The position numbers were made by a program, and so were the translations under genes. The notes under the pieces were generated by a model that had not been told where the DNA came from, searched no databases, and saw nothing but the letters and a program-made list of their open reading frames with translations. DNA of 64,000 nt, from positions 1,689,001 to 1,753,000 of the forward strand of contig NC_085922.1 in NCBI RefSeq assembly GCF_035222485.1, in the 5' to 3' direction. The DNA comes from Podospora pseudoanserina. Taxonomy: Eukaryota > Ascomycota > Sordariomycetes > Sordariales > Podosporaceae. This document shows, in pieces, positions 54,334 through 63,300 of the stretch. Numbering within the stretch: the first letter of the stretch is position 1; each line of letters begins with the position of its first letter.

Positions 54334-55368
54334 ATGGACAACCCCCCACCCTCCCCTCCCACCCCCTTGCCCCCCATCCTCTCCCCTACCCTCGAAACCG
54401 CAGCGCTCACCCACTCCGGGCAAAAAAAATCCCCCTCCGACCTCTCCTACGAGCGCCTAGAATGGATAGGCGACGTCTACCTCGAGCTCATCGCCTCGGA
54501 GCTCATCTTCGCCACCTTCCCCTCCATCCCCGAAGGCGAAATGTCCCGCCGTCGCGAGCTCCTCATCCGCAACTCAACCCTCTCCGCCTTTTCGGTCCGG
54601 TACGGCCTTGACAAGAGAGCAAACTTCCCCAGCGAGTTCAATCTGACAGGCAGACCGAACGGCAGCACGGCCCACGCCAAAAAGAAGGAGAAGGCCCTGG
54701 CGGATATTTTTGAGGCGTATGTCGGGGGGGTGATAAGGTCTGATCTTGTCAATGGGTACAAAAATGCTGTGGTTTGGTTGAAGGCGTTGTGGGGACCGTT
54801 GTTGAAGGCGGAGATCAAGGTTGAGGAGGGCGGGGGACGGATGATCGACAAGGAGCAGAATCCGAAGGTGAGGCTGGAGCAGCTGATCGGGGCCAGTTGT
54901 GTCAGGATTGAGTACAGGGATTTGCCTGGGACGGGGGAGAGGTTTGTGGATAAGCAGCCGCAGTTTGGGATTGGCGTGTATTTCACGGGGTGGGGGGAGG
55001 AGAATCTTTTGCTGGGGGAGGCGTGGGATTTTGGCAAGAAGAGTGCCGGGCACAGGGCGGCGGAGAAGGCTTGTGGGCATCCGATGGTGGTGGGGAGGTT
55101 GGTGGAGAGGAAGAGGGCTTATATGGCCAAGAGGGCCATTGAGAGGACGACGGAGGAGGAGGAGGGGAAGGAGGAGGAGGGGAAGGAGGAGGAGGGGAAG
55201 GAGGAGGAGGGGAAGGAGGAGGAGGGGAAGGAGGAGGAGGGAAGGAGGAGGAGGGGAAGGAGGAGGAGTGATTGGGGAAAGAGGTGTGTTGTGTGCGAAG
55301 GGTTCATTCATGGTCATACACGTGAAGTGTGCCTACTGGCGATGACACGATGTGGATGCATGAAGTAA
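54334..55368 (+). CDS. RNase III with double-stranded RNA-binding domain
   Basis: From ATG 54334 the frame encodes 344 aa. LPPILSPTLETAALTHSG opens the RNase III fold; the signature is YERLEWIGDVYL with E43 and D47, and ADIFEAYVGG with D124 and E127, so all four metal-binding acids are present. NPKVRLEQLIGASCVRIEYR through GKKSAGHRAAEKAC (about 175-255) is a dsRBD. It is a Rnt1-like nuclear dsRNA endonuclease, probably for rRNA and snRNA precursors. Two irregularities: a plausible N-terminus (ATG 54170) lies in another frame; and the tail of EEEGK repeats changes frame because one 15-bp unit (55231-55244) has 14 bp. With 15 bp the protein would end at TGA 55269-55271; as read it gains an Arg-rich and Cys-containing tail to 55368. 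Confidence 0.88.
   Translation: MDNPPPSPPTPLPPILSPTLETAALTHSGQKKSPSDLSYERLEWIGDVYLELIASELIFATFPSIPEGEMSRRRELLIRNSTLSAFSVRYGLDKRANFPSEFNLTGRPNGSTAHAKKKEKALADIFEAYVGGVIRSDLVNGYKNAVVWLKALWGPLLKAEIKVEEGGGRMIDKEQNPKVRLEQLIGASCVRIEYRDLPGTGERFVDKQPQFGIGVYFTGWGEENLLLGEAWDFGKKSAGHRAAEKACGHPMVVGRLVERKRAYMAKRAIERTTEEEEGKEEEGKEEEGKEEEGKEEEGKEEEGRRRRGRRRSDWGKRCVVCEGFIHGHTREVCLLAMTRCGCMK
55156..55268 (+). repeat. 15-bp GAGGAGGAGGGGAAG tandem array
   Basis: Five perfect units (55156-55230), one 14-bp unit (55231-55244), one perfect unit (55245-55259) and a 9-bp partial unit. It encodes EEEGK repeats in the RNase III tail until the short unit shifts the frame. Confidence 0.95.
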
Positions 55369-56087
55369 TTTGATACCGCCAGAGAACCAATTCGTTTCCA
55401 AAATTCATTGTTTGTCATAAACGCATCACAATAACCACCCGCCGGTATCAAGTTATCTAAGTGTATCTAAACATATGTGCAAAGGGAATGTGTTTGTTGG
55501 CAAAAGAATGTGAGAGCATCTTTTCGGCTCCTGTGGTGTGTGGTGGTGTGCGCGTCTGTTGCTGTGACAGCGTGCCATTTTCAGGCAGCCTTTCTGTTGC
55601 TGCATTGCAGGTGTACTTCCGGGTTTTTGTGGAGGTTGGAACTGAGGCGGGGCGTGTTGTTGTTTCCATCAGATTTGATGGGCGAATGTTTTGAAGCCGT
55701 ACATAAGATGGCCACGATGGCTTGACTGAAGTGTGCCTGCCTGCTCAGGAGATCCCTACTTTCTCGTCTGGGAGAAGGATTGGGGGATCACTGGCTTTGG
55801 AGGGTCGTCCGTCGTGGCTTTTGGTGTAGTATGATCGGGTTTGGTATAGGGGGCTTGGGCTGGGCCCCTGTCTCGATGGATGTCCGCTTGATGATGATGC
55901 CCTTGACGCTTGTGTTGAGGGCTCGTTTGGCGCTGCTGTCGGCCGGCAGCTGTAGGTAGCAAGCTGCCGTGGGCTGATCTATATCGTCCATCCAGAAGGC
56001 AGGGCCCAGAAGGAGTTACGTCTCATCCCTCGCAATACCGGTCCTGTGTTCCCAGCAGCAAGAGACCGTCTCTTGAAACCCCCCTCC
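55369..56087. other. 3' region between convergent genes
   Basis: Lies between RNase III and the acyl-CoA-binding protein. No gene is seen. Confidence 0.4.
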
Positions 56088-57110
56088 TCATCTCGAAGGC
56101 AGTATCTTCCGAGCATACTCCCTCCCCAACCTGAACAACCCCCTCACGTGATCCTCGAACCTCCTGTCCTTCCTCTTCCTCATCCAAACAAGCAGCAGAA
56201 CAAGCAGAAGCAGATCAACAGTAAAATGCTTCACCGCCCCCCAAAACCCCCAGCTCACCCACGCCCCCAACCCCCTATCCTTCTTCGTCCTCCACTCCCT
56301 TCCCGTAGCAATCTGCTCCCTCAACGCGGCGATTTCAGCCGACAACCTCACAATCGCCCGCTCCATCCTTTTGGACCGTTTATCGCTCCTCCCCCTAAAC
56401 CCCCCCTCATTCTCCTCCCCATCCTCCCCGGCCAGCTCCACCATCCTGGCCTCGCTCTCATCCGGCTCGCTCATAGGACTTATAACCCTCATCGGCTGTT
56501 CCTCCACCCTCCCTCCACCAAACCGTCTGATGACCTGCGTAAAGCCCGCCAGCCCCCCTCGCCCCTTACCCTGCTGCTGCCCCCCGTTCCCCCCCTCCCC
56601 CATTGAACTCCCCCCCTCCTCAGAACTAGGCTCATTACTCCTGACCTGATTCCACACAAACTCCAGCTCATTCACCAACTCAAGCGCATTGGGCGTATTA
56701 GCATACCTATGCATCGTCTCGATCAACGCCTCGACGTAGCGGCGTTTTGCCTCCGTCCGCGACAATCCCGTCTGTGACTTCCAAGCATCCCACTTGTCTT
56801 GCTCCCGCGCGAGTTCTTCTGGGTTGGGGAAGGAGGACGAGGTTGGTCGCTCCATCACGCCGTCGACGTCGCCTTCCATTGCTTGTTTGTAGAGGCCGTA
56901 GAGGCGCATCCGGTCGGTCGGTGGGGGGCGGGAGGCGCCGGTTTTGGGGATTTTTTTGACGGTGGCGAGCGCGTGGACGAAGACGCGGTCTGTGGCAGAG
57001 GTTGTAAGTGGGTGCGTGTATTTGGGGCGGGAGGTGGGAGGTTGTTGATGTGGTGGTGATGGCGGAGAGGGGGGGGGGAGGGAGGAGGACATACCGACTG
57101 AGTCTGACAT
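56088..57110 (-). CDS. atg37: acyl-CoA-binding membrane protein, Atg37/ACBD5-like
   Basis: Exon 1 (57095-57110) and exon 2 (56088-56989) give 305 aa; the 105-nt intron would otherwise stay open, so the ACBP start MSDSVDRVFVHALATVKKIP supports the splice. Residues 5-100 form the acyl-CoA-binding domain (DRMRLYGLYKQAMEGDV, KWDAWKSQTGLSRTEAKRRY, VEALIETMHRY). A linker rich in Gly and Glu, a coiled coil (ERAIVRLSAEIAALREQI) and a single C-terminal membrane helix (about 262-277, FTVDLLLLVLLLVW) follow. That layout is the one of Atg37, the peroxisomal protein needed for pexophagy. The assignment rests on architecture, so a related ACBD-type protein is possible. Confidence 0.85.
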   Translation of the reverse strand: MSDSVGMSSSLPPPSPPSPPHQQPPTSRPKYTHPLTTSATDRVFVHALATVKKIPKTGASRPPPTDRMRLYGLYKQAMEGDVDGVMERPTSSSFPNPEELAREQDKWDAWKSQTGLSRTEAKRRYVEALIETMHRYANTPNALELVNELEFVWNQVRSNEPSSEEGGSSMGEGGNGGQQQGKGRGGLAGFTQVIRRFGGGRVEEQPMRVISPMSEPDESEARMVELAGEDGEENEGGFRGRSDKRSKRMERAIVRLSAEIAALREQIATGREWRTKKDRGLGAWVSWGFWGAVKHFTVDLLLLVLLLVWMRKRKDRRFEDHVRGLFRLGREYARKILPSR

Positions 57111-59086
57111 GTTGAACTATGATACTTGCCCCGCCTATCTGGCGAGGTGAGGAGGACGAGGACGAGGACGAGGAGGGGGATAAGGAGGAGGAAGGAGGAG
57201 GAGGAGGGGGATGAGGATAAGGATAGGCAGAGGAAGGTTGAGGGTTGTGAAAGGGTGATGGATAATCTCGAACGATCGGATGCGTTGGCAATGGGGACGT
57301 TTATCGGAGTTGGGTTGAGGATCCAAAGGGTCGGCGCATGTGTGGCTGGCTGAATTGATGGTATGGTATGGCGGCGTGGCTGGGGGTTGTTATGGTGTCG
57401 TCAACACACACAGCAACAAGAAGAAAAGACCAACAACAGACATTGGGCCCTAGTATTATTATTCCATCTGTCTTCTGCGCCAAGTTATGGAACCAAAAAG
57501 TGTATTAAATGAGCTGTTCTCGTTTTGGTGATGCCATGTTCGTGTTTCCCCACATTGTGTTAATTGGGTATATTTGCTGGAGACGAGACACATCCCATCC
57601 ATCAACAGCGGCAAACTGGACAGGTGGGTGAGTGGTTTTGCCTCGGCACGCCGGGCACGGGTCGCGCGAGCGCAAAAACGTTCCGCGAACCAAAGGGGAT
57701 CCACTTCCCCACAGAGAAAACCCCTGGAAAACAAACCCGGGGAAGATCTTTCAGTGGGCTCAGGCATGTGATTGATATCCGTGCCTTACTTTGCCCAACC
57801 ACAACCATACCCATTCATTTCCTTTGTTTTTATGCTTTGTGCTTCTGGAAAACGAAACGGAACCCTTGAAAAAATAGTCCAACCGTGTCCCTACTTTGGG
57901 CCAGTCGATCGGTTTAGTGGTGTTGTTCGCATAACCGGTGGTGGTGTTTGGGGTTAGATGGTCCGCGGATGGTGACCGTGCCAATGATGCGAGTTCCGAA
58001 GGTGTGTCCTGTAAGTCAGAGATGGGCCAGGGGTCTATCGGTGAATCAACCTAACCCATCGCTTACCCCGGATTAAGCTGTCCATGATGTTTGACATGGC
58101 TACATGCCTTGGTATATATCTGCATGTAATCTCCGATGACAACACACATGGCATTCAGCGTCTATGTAAGACTTGACCGGCAGCATGTGAAGTGCCCAAC
58201 GCGAGTCTGAAAAGACTCCGCGTTTTGATTGCTGTGTGAGAGCTTTACAATCATGTCTTCATCACTTGGCCTCCACGCAGTGAGAACTTTACATGTACAT
58301 CCCATGAGTTACAATCTATCTATTTCACACCCAACACACAACAGCTAATCCCACACTCCCAACCCCTTTGCTCCTCCCCTTCCACAAAGTTGAGAACGAA
58401 ATCAAACTACGCTAACCCACAAGAAAGAAAGACTGAACGCACGTATATAAACCCCCTCCCCATCCTCCTCCACCTTCAAGTCCAGAAAAAGTCTCCTACC
58501 AACTCGTCCAGTCCTCTTCCAACAAACCCAACACAGATCTGATGCGCACCACCCTAAACCGTACACCATGTTCCCCCGCTCTGGAGAAAGCAAGGCAACC
58601 TTGAAAGCAAGCTTTTTATCGCCTCAACCCTTCCAGCCGCCAAAATCTCTTCCCTCACAGACCATGCTTTTCTCTTCCCTCTTGCCTCGTCCAACTTTCT
58701 GATATCAAATGCTGAAAATGCTCCCCAAATCATACTCAGTATGCGTACAATAACTGACAAGTAAAACTCCGCCATGGTCCTCGATACCATCCGTAAGCGG
58801 CGCTCAAAACAGCTCTCCCCCACCTCACATCAGTCTCTCCCTCTCTCTCACACCCCCTCCAGTCCCACTCAGCAACCCCCTCAGATAACTCTCCCAACCT
58901 CCTTCTCTCCCCCAGCCTGATTCTCCTCACATCACTACCCGACAATCCGCTCTCCCTCCTTGCCCTCCCTCGCAGCAGCAGCCTTCAAAGAGCAAACAGT
59001 AGGCGTGAATATGCGCGTGGTGTCAGACGTGGCATGGTTGGGATCGGTGAATACCTCTCGCCCAGCGAAGTGTTTTCACCCTGCTC
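57111..59086. other. 2-kb gene-free stretch
   Basis: It contains the promoter of the Atg37-like gene at the left, with GA-rich low-complexity sequence at 57126-57240. Elsewhere only short frames of no recognisable character are found. Confidence 0.45.
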
Positions 59087-60316
59087 CTAAGAAGGCCTCG
59101 CCTTGTTGGTTCCGGCACGCTTCCCGGTCTCCGTGGTGGTCTTGGGAGCAGGGGCGCTGCCGCTGGTCGATGTTGAAGACGGAGGCTTCAGTGTCTTGCG
59201 CCGTTTGGCGTCGCTGGGCCGAAGAGGAGGGATCGTGGTGCTTTCTTCGCCAGCTTGGCTTGTAACTGTGCCGCCGACCTTTCGGTATGGGGGAACTGCT
59301 GTATTGAAGAGCCTGGGGACGGAAGCCGCGGTGGGAGTTGCCGTTGGGGGTCTCATGCCGGGGGTGTTGTGCTGCGAGATGGGCGTCCTGGGCTGTGATG
59401 TGGGAGTCGTCATTGCGGGCCTTGCACCCGGGACTTTTGGCACCGGAATAGGCGTTGCTGATGTTTTTGGGGGCTTCGAGGTTGAAGATCTTGACGGCAA
59501 TGCAGACGCTTTGCCCTGTGCTTTAGGCCGTGAATCCGCTGCTGTCTTGGCCAAAACTGGCAACGCCTTGATCATCGTTGAAGTTGAAGGCTTGCTAGCC
59601 GAGGAGACCGTCTCTTCCCCCCTGATTGCCATGCTAGCAGTCTCAGACGTCCGCCGCTTCTTCAGTCTGTGGGACTCGGGCGCTGGAATGGTACTCGGTG
59701 TATCATCCTCCCCGCTTACGACGATCGAATCCCCTGAAGCCGAATCTGGTATTCGAGGCCGCTTACTACGACCGGCAACCGAACCCACCGTCATCGTCTT
59801 CGATTTAGCAGCAGGCTCCTCAGAAGGGACTGTCTTTTTCAATGCCCGAGACGCTGGCGGTGGTGAGGAGATGCGCATTCTAGAAAATGCCGCGCTGGAA
59901 GGTGTATTTTCAGCATTGTAATCTGGAAGCTGGACCTCGCCCATAGCAGCGGTCGGCTGTGGGGTTCCCGAGTTTTTCAGTATTGACTTCAACGGGGTGC
60001 TGAGTCTGTTGATCAATCTCATCGGTATCGGCATACCCAACGGGGTTAAGGCACGTGTCGTTGAAGGCTCAGCTGGTGCCATTGAAGGCTCAGTGAGTGT
60101 CGTCAAAGTCACAGCTGGTGGCTCCTGCAACATCGGAGGGGGCACGCTGCTTTGATGGTAGGAAGAGCTGACGGCAGTCCACGAGACTGTAATGGGTGAC
60201 TGTCCATACGTAGATGGCTGCGGTTGAGCACTCCCATCACCTTTGGCTGCACTTCCCCCGACGCCTCCACCGGCCTCAGTCCACGCCGGCCAACGTGGGG
60301 TTGGCGGTCCCAAGTC
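59087..60316 (-). CDS. disordered basic ORF, in-frame continuation after TAG
   Basis: The codon after the TAG at 60317-60319 continues the same frame for 409 open codons, with the first ATG only 61 codons in. The product is Ser/Thr/Pro/Ala-rich and disordered, with basic clusters (GRSKRPRIPDS, HRLKKRRTS, DAKRRKTLK) like nuclear targeting signals. It resembles the C-terminal tail of a chromatin or transcription protein more than a free-standing gene. It may be joined to the upstream gene by splicing: the TAG sits in an acceptor-like context (tcaacagtcggctctgcttag). The alternatives are read-through, a substitution error in the assembly, or a separate gene with an unseen first exon. Confidence 0.5.
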   Translation of the reverse strand, partial: DLGPPTPRWPAWTEAGGGVGGSAAKGDGSAQPQPSTYGQSPITVSWTAVSSSYHQSSVPPPMLQEPPAVTLTTLTEPSMAPAEPSTTRALTPLGMPIPMRLINRLSTPLKSILKNSGTPQPTAAMGEVQLPDYNAENTPSSAAFSRMRISSPPPASRALKKTVPSEEPAAKSKTMTVGSVAGRSKRPRIPDSASGDSIVVSGEDDTPSTIPAPESHRLKKRRTSETASMAIRGEETVSSASKPSTSTMIKALPVLAKTAADSRPKAQGKASALPSRSSTSKPPKTSATPIPVPKVPGARPAMTTPTSQPRTPISQHNTPGMRPPTATPTAASVPRLFNTAVPPYRKVGGTVTSQAGEESTTIPPLRPSDAKRRKTLKPPSSTSTSGSAPAPKTTTETGKRAGTNKARPS

Positions 60317-63300
60317 CTAAGCAGAGCCGACTGTTGATCCCTTGTGTTGACCGATGCTGAGTGCACCAAAGATGTTTCGCCATGAATCGACCGTTATGTG
60401 TGAAAAGCCACGCCCCTCCTCCTCCTGGTCCTTGTACCACTCCGTGGTAGGTCGAAACCGATACTTCATGTACTGTGAGCGTCGCCCATACCTGTTGCGC
60501 CAGAGGCGGGCTTCTTCAAAGAGCCTGTTGATACACTTGGATGGGAGCCCGTCATCCGACAAGGGCCGCCCTGTAGCGCGAGGTGGGTGGAAAATGATGC
60601 GGGCGTCTTCCTCATCCGATGTCTCAGAATCCCGGATACCCATCTCCACATCGTCCTGGTCAGTAACTGGATCCGTGGCGAGCTTCACCCTTTTGAATCC
60701 TTTATTGGGTCTCAACATGCTGATACGCGGCGCGGGAATAAGTTTCTTAAACTGGAACTCGGTGCCCAAGGCTTGGAGAAATAGAGCCACCACATCAATG
60801 TCGTGCGGAGATTGGCATTCTTCCGGGATCATGTAACCCCCAAGCCACACATCAGTCAACCTGGTGCCGGGATTCCTTTCCCCTGTATGCTCCCGTACAT
60901 GCTTGATCAGTTGACGCTGCATGAACGTAAGCTCGCCCTCGGTGGGCTGACGGTCTCCAAACCTCCTTGGGGCCGCAGGATCCCAGATGATAAGCTCGGC
61001 GTCTGTCCATGGTCTCTTAAACGCATCACGTGGCCGATAAAAGACGAGCCAGGGGTGTCGTTTTGGCGTGCGGTCGTCAGGCTTGTTGTCGGGGTCCCAC
61101 TCGTCGGGGATGGTATAGAAGAAACCGACATAGGTATTGAACCGCGTGATCCCATTCCTTCCTCCCCATGGAAAACCCCATTTGAACCAGCTCGAGATGG
61201 TGTTCCAGTGCAGTGTAAAATCTTCGTAATGATCGCCCATGTCGCTATCGGACCATGAAACTGGAAACCCGAACAAGATCCAGAGACTGGAATTCCATTC
61301 CCTTGGCCCCACATCTTTCAGCATCTCAGCAAGTGAGTGCTGTGATATGCGACTAAAGCACTCGCTGGAGACCTCGTGCATTGCGAAGGCCTGATACACA
61401 GAAGCAGGGGCTGCAGAAGAGGAGGCGGCTGGTGCTATACCTGCGCTCTCAGCAACAGCGTGGGCTTGTCCGGATTGCTCGGCCTGCGTGTTGCGAACAC
61501 GGTAGTGCTCCAAGGTGCCCTTCAACACGTAGTCTGAGTCATTGATGGTGCGGCTGGTGTACGTTGGAACGGCGATTTCTCGCTCGCCTCTTTCAGACCG
61601 ACGCGCTGTTATGGAGTCGTCTGTACCAAGAACGTAGAAGTGGCGGAACTGATCCAATCGCAGTGTTGACCAGTACCCAAACCAGTTGACGAGGCTTTGC
61701 TCGTCATTGGGGTCGATCTTGTCAATAGCATAGACCAGCGTGGCGCTCTCCTCGTTGTCACCAACAGGCGGGAGTTTTCGACATCTCAGGTCGTCCAGCT
61801 CATAGGCCTTTATAGCGGCAATAAACCGGCTCTCGCAATCTTCCTTGCTTAAACCTTTCAAGTTTTCAAGAATGGCAAGATTGGCCGTGCTCTCCATCGC
61901 TGCTGGAGAGGCTAGCAGCTTGGCTCGATCATGCTCCTTCTCCTCAGCCAAGTCCCTGAGGTAGGCTGCAAAGTCCCATGCGGTAACAAGACGACATGTT
62001 GTGGATTTGGCAAAGTACATCAGAAACCAGTCGATGATTTCGAGGGCTCGAGTTGGTTCCGCTACCAGAAAGCTTGGGGTCAATAATATGGCCGCCCCCA
62101 GGGGAAACAAGCGCGTGAGCTGGAGTTGGCCGGGAGGCAACACAGAACTTTCTTCCAACAGCGAAGTTGTTGATGGATACATCGGAAGCTTGCTCATCGG
62201 CTCTGTAAAGCACCAAAACTGATCATCTCGGCCAAGTAAGAGATGTCGCAGATTCGGGAGCCTGTGCAAAGTCCACGCCATCAACTCATGTACGATGACC
62301 ACACCCGCTGTCTCTTCTGAGCTGAGCTTTCTCTGGAAGGCATACCAGCTCCCAGGATGGTCGCTTGTGAAGATACAGCAGTTGGGCTCACATGCACGGA
62401 GCCAGTGAAATAGCAAGAGACGAACTTCCATCTTTGAGTCAGGAAATGCCAGGAAGAAGTTATGTGTCGATGCGAGCTTCAAGCTGGTTGGTAGCAGCCT
62501 CTGGTAGTCAAAACCGAAGAACTTTTCCATAATCAGTTGCCGATTTGATGACTCCTTGCCAGCGCCAGGCGGCTTGGGTGGCACATCCCGGGGTGGCGGC
62601 AGCAGGGCTAGGAGGGGCTCGCGTGGTGTAAATATGTAGTAGAAGAGCTCAAATTCAGATGGACCTGACGCTGGAAGTCCCCTGAGCTGAACGGCATTCC
62701 ATTCTTCACACTTTGACGGGTATATGAGAATGCTGTAGTCTGGCTGAGCACAAAGCAGTCCCATAATGCCGGCTCGTAAAGAACTCGCCACATTTTGTAG
62801 CCTTTGTTGGTCGGTATTAGAACTTAAGCCGCCAAAGGCCAAGCCAGTTTTAACCATTGAGTGCAGTGCGGTAGCTACCGACGTAGCAAGGCAACTGTGG
62901 TCAAAGTCCAAGCTCTCCGTGGCTAGAAACCTTGCATACAGCTCATCACGAGTCCCATCAGGTAAACCGTTGAAAGTTGTTTGAATACATTTGGACCCAG
63001 GCTGGGACTTGCCAAACCTAACCCGCTTTTCTGAACAGGTATTGCGTTGGGGTATGATGGTAACTGTTGGCTCAGGAGCAAACAATGTGGGAGGTGGGGT
63101 AGGAGGCTGAGCAGCGAGAGATGCTGCAGGCCGTGGAGTGGCCTCAACTTGATCTTTTTGCACAAGAGTATTATCGTCCAAGTCCATGGGATCCGGCTCA
63201 CGGAATTCGATGACGCTGTTCACGTCGTCATCCCATCTCACCGACTTCCGCTTTTTCAAAGGGGGCCTTGAGATTGGTGCCGTGTGTGCTTGTGGTGATG

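Noticed and set aside
54327-54403. 77-nt intron joining the 54170 frame to the RNase III frame
   Set aside because: It is in phase but would delete conserved residues at the start of the RNase III fold.
57126-57353. 75-codon Arg/Glu-rich frame
   Set aside because: It is GA-rich low-complexity sequence upstream of the Atg37-like gene, without support as a gene.
59103-59921. 272-codon plus-strand frame opposite the 59-60 kb ORF
   Set aside because: Val/Gly/Leu-rich antisense reading; the minus strand has the fungal disordered-protein composition with nuclear-signal-like clusters.
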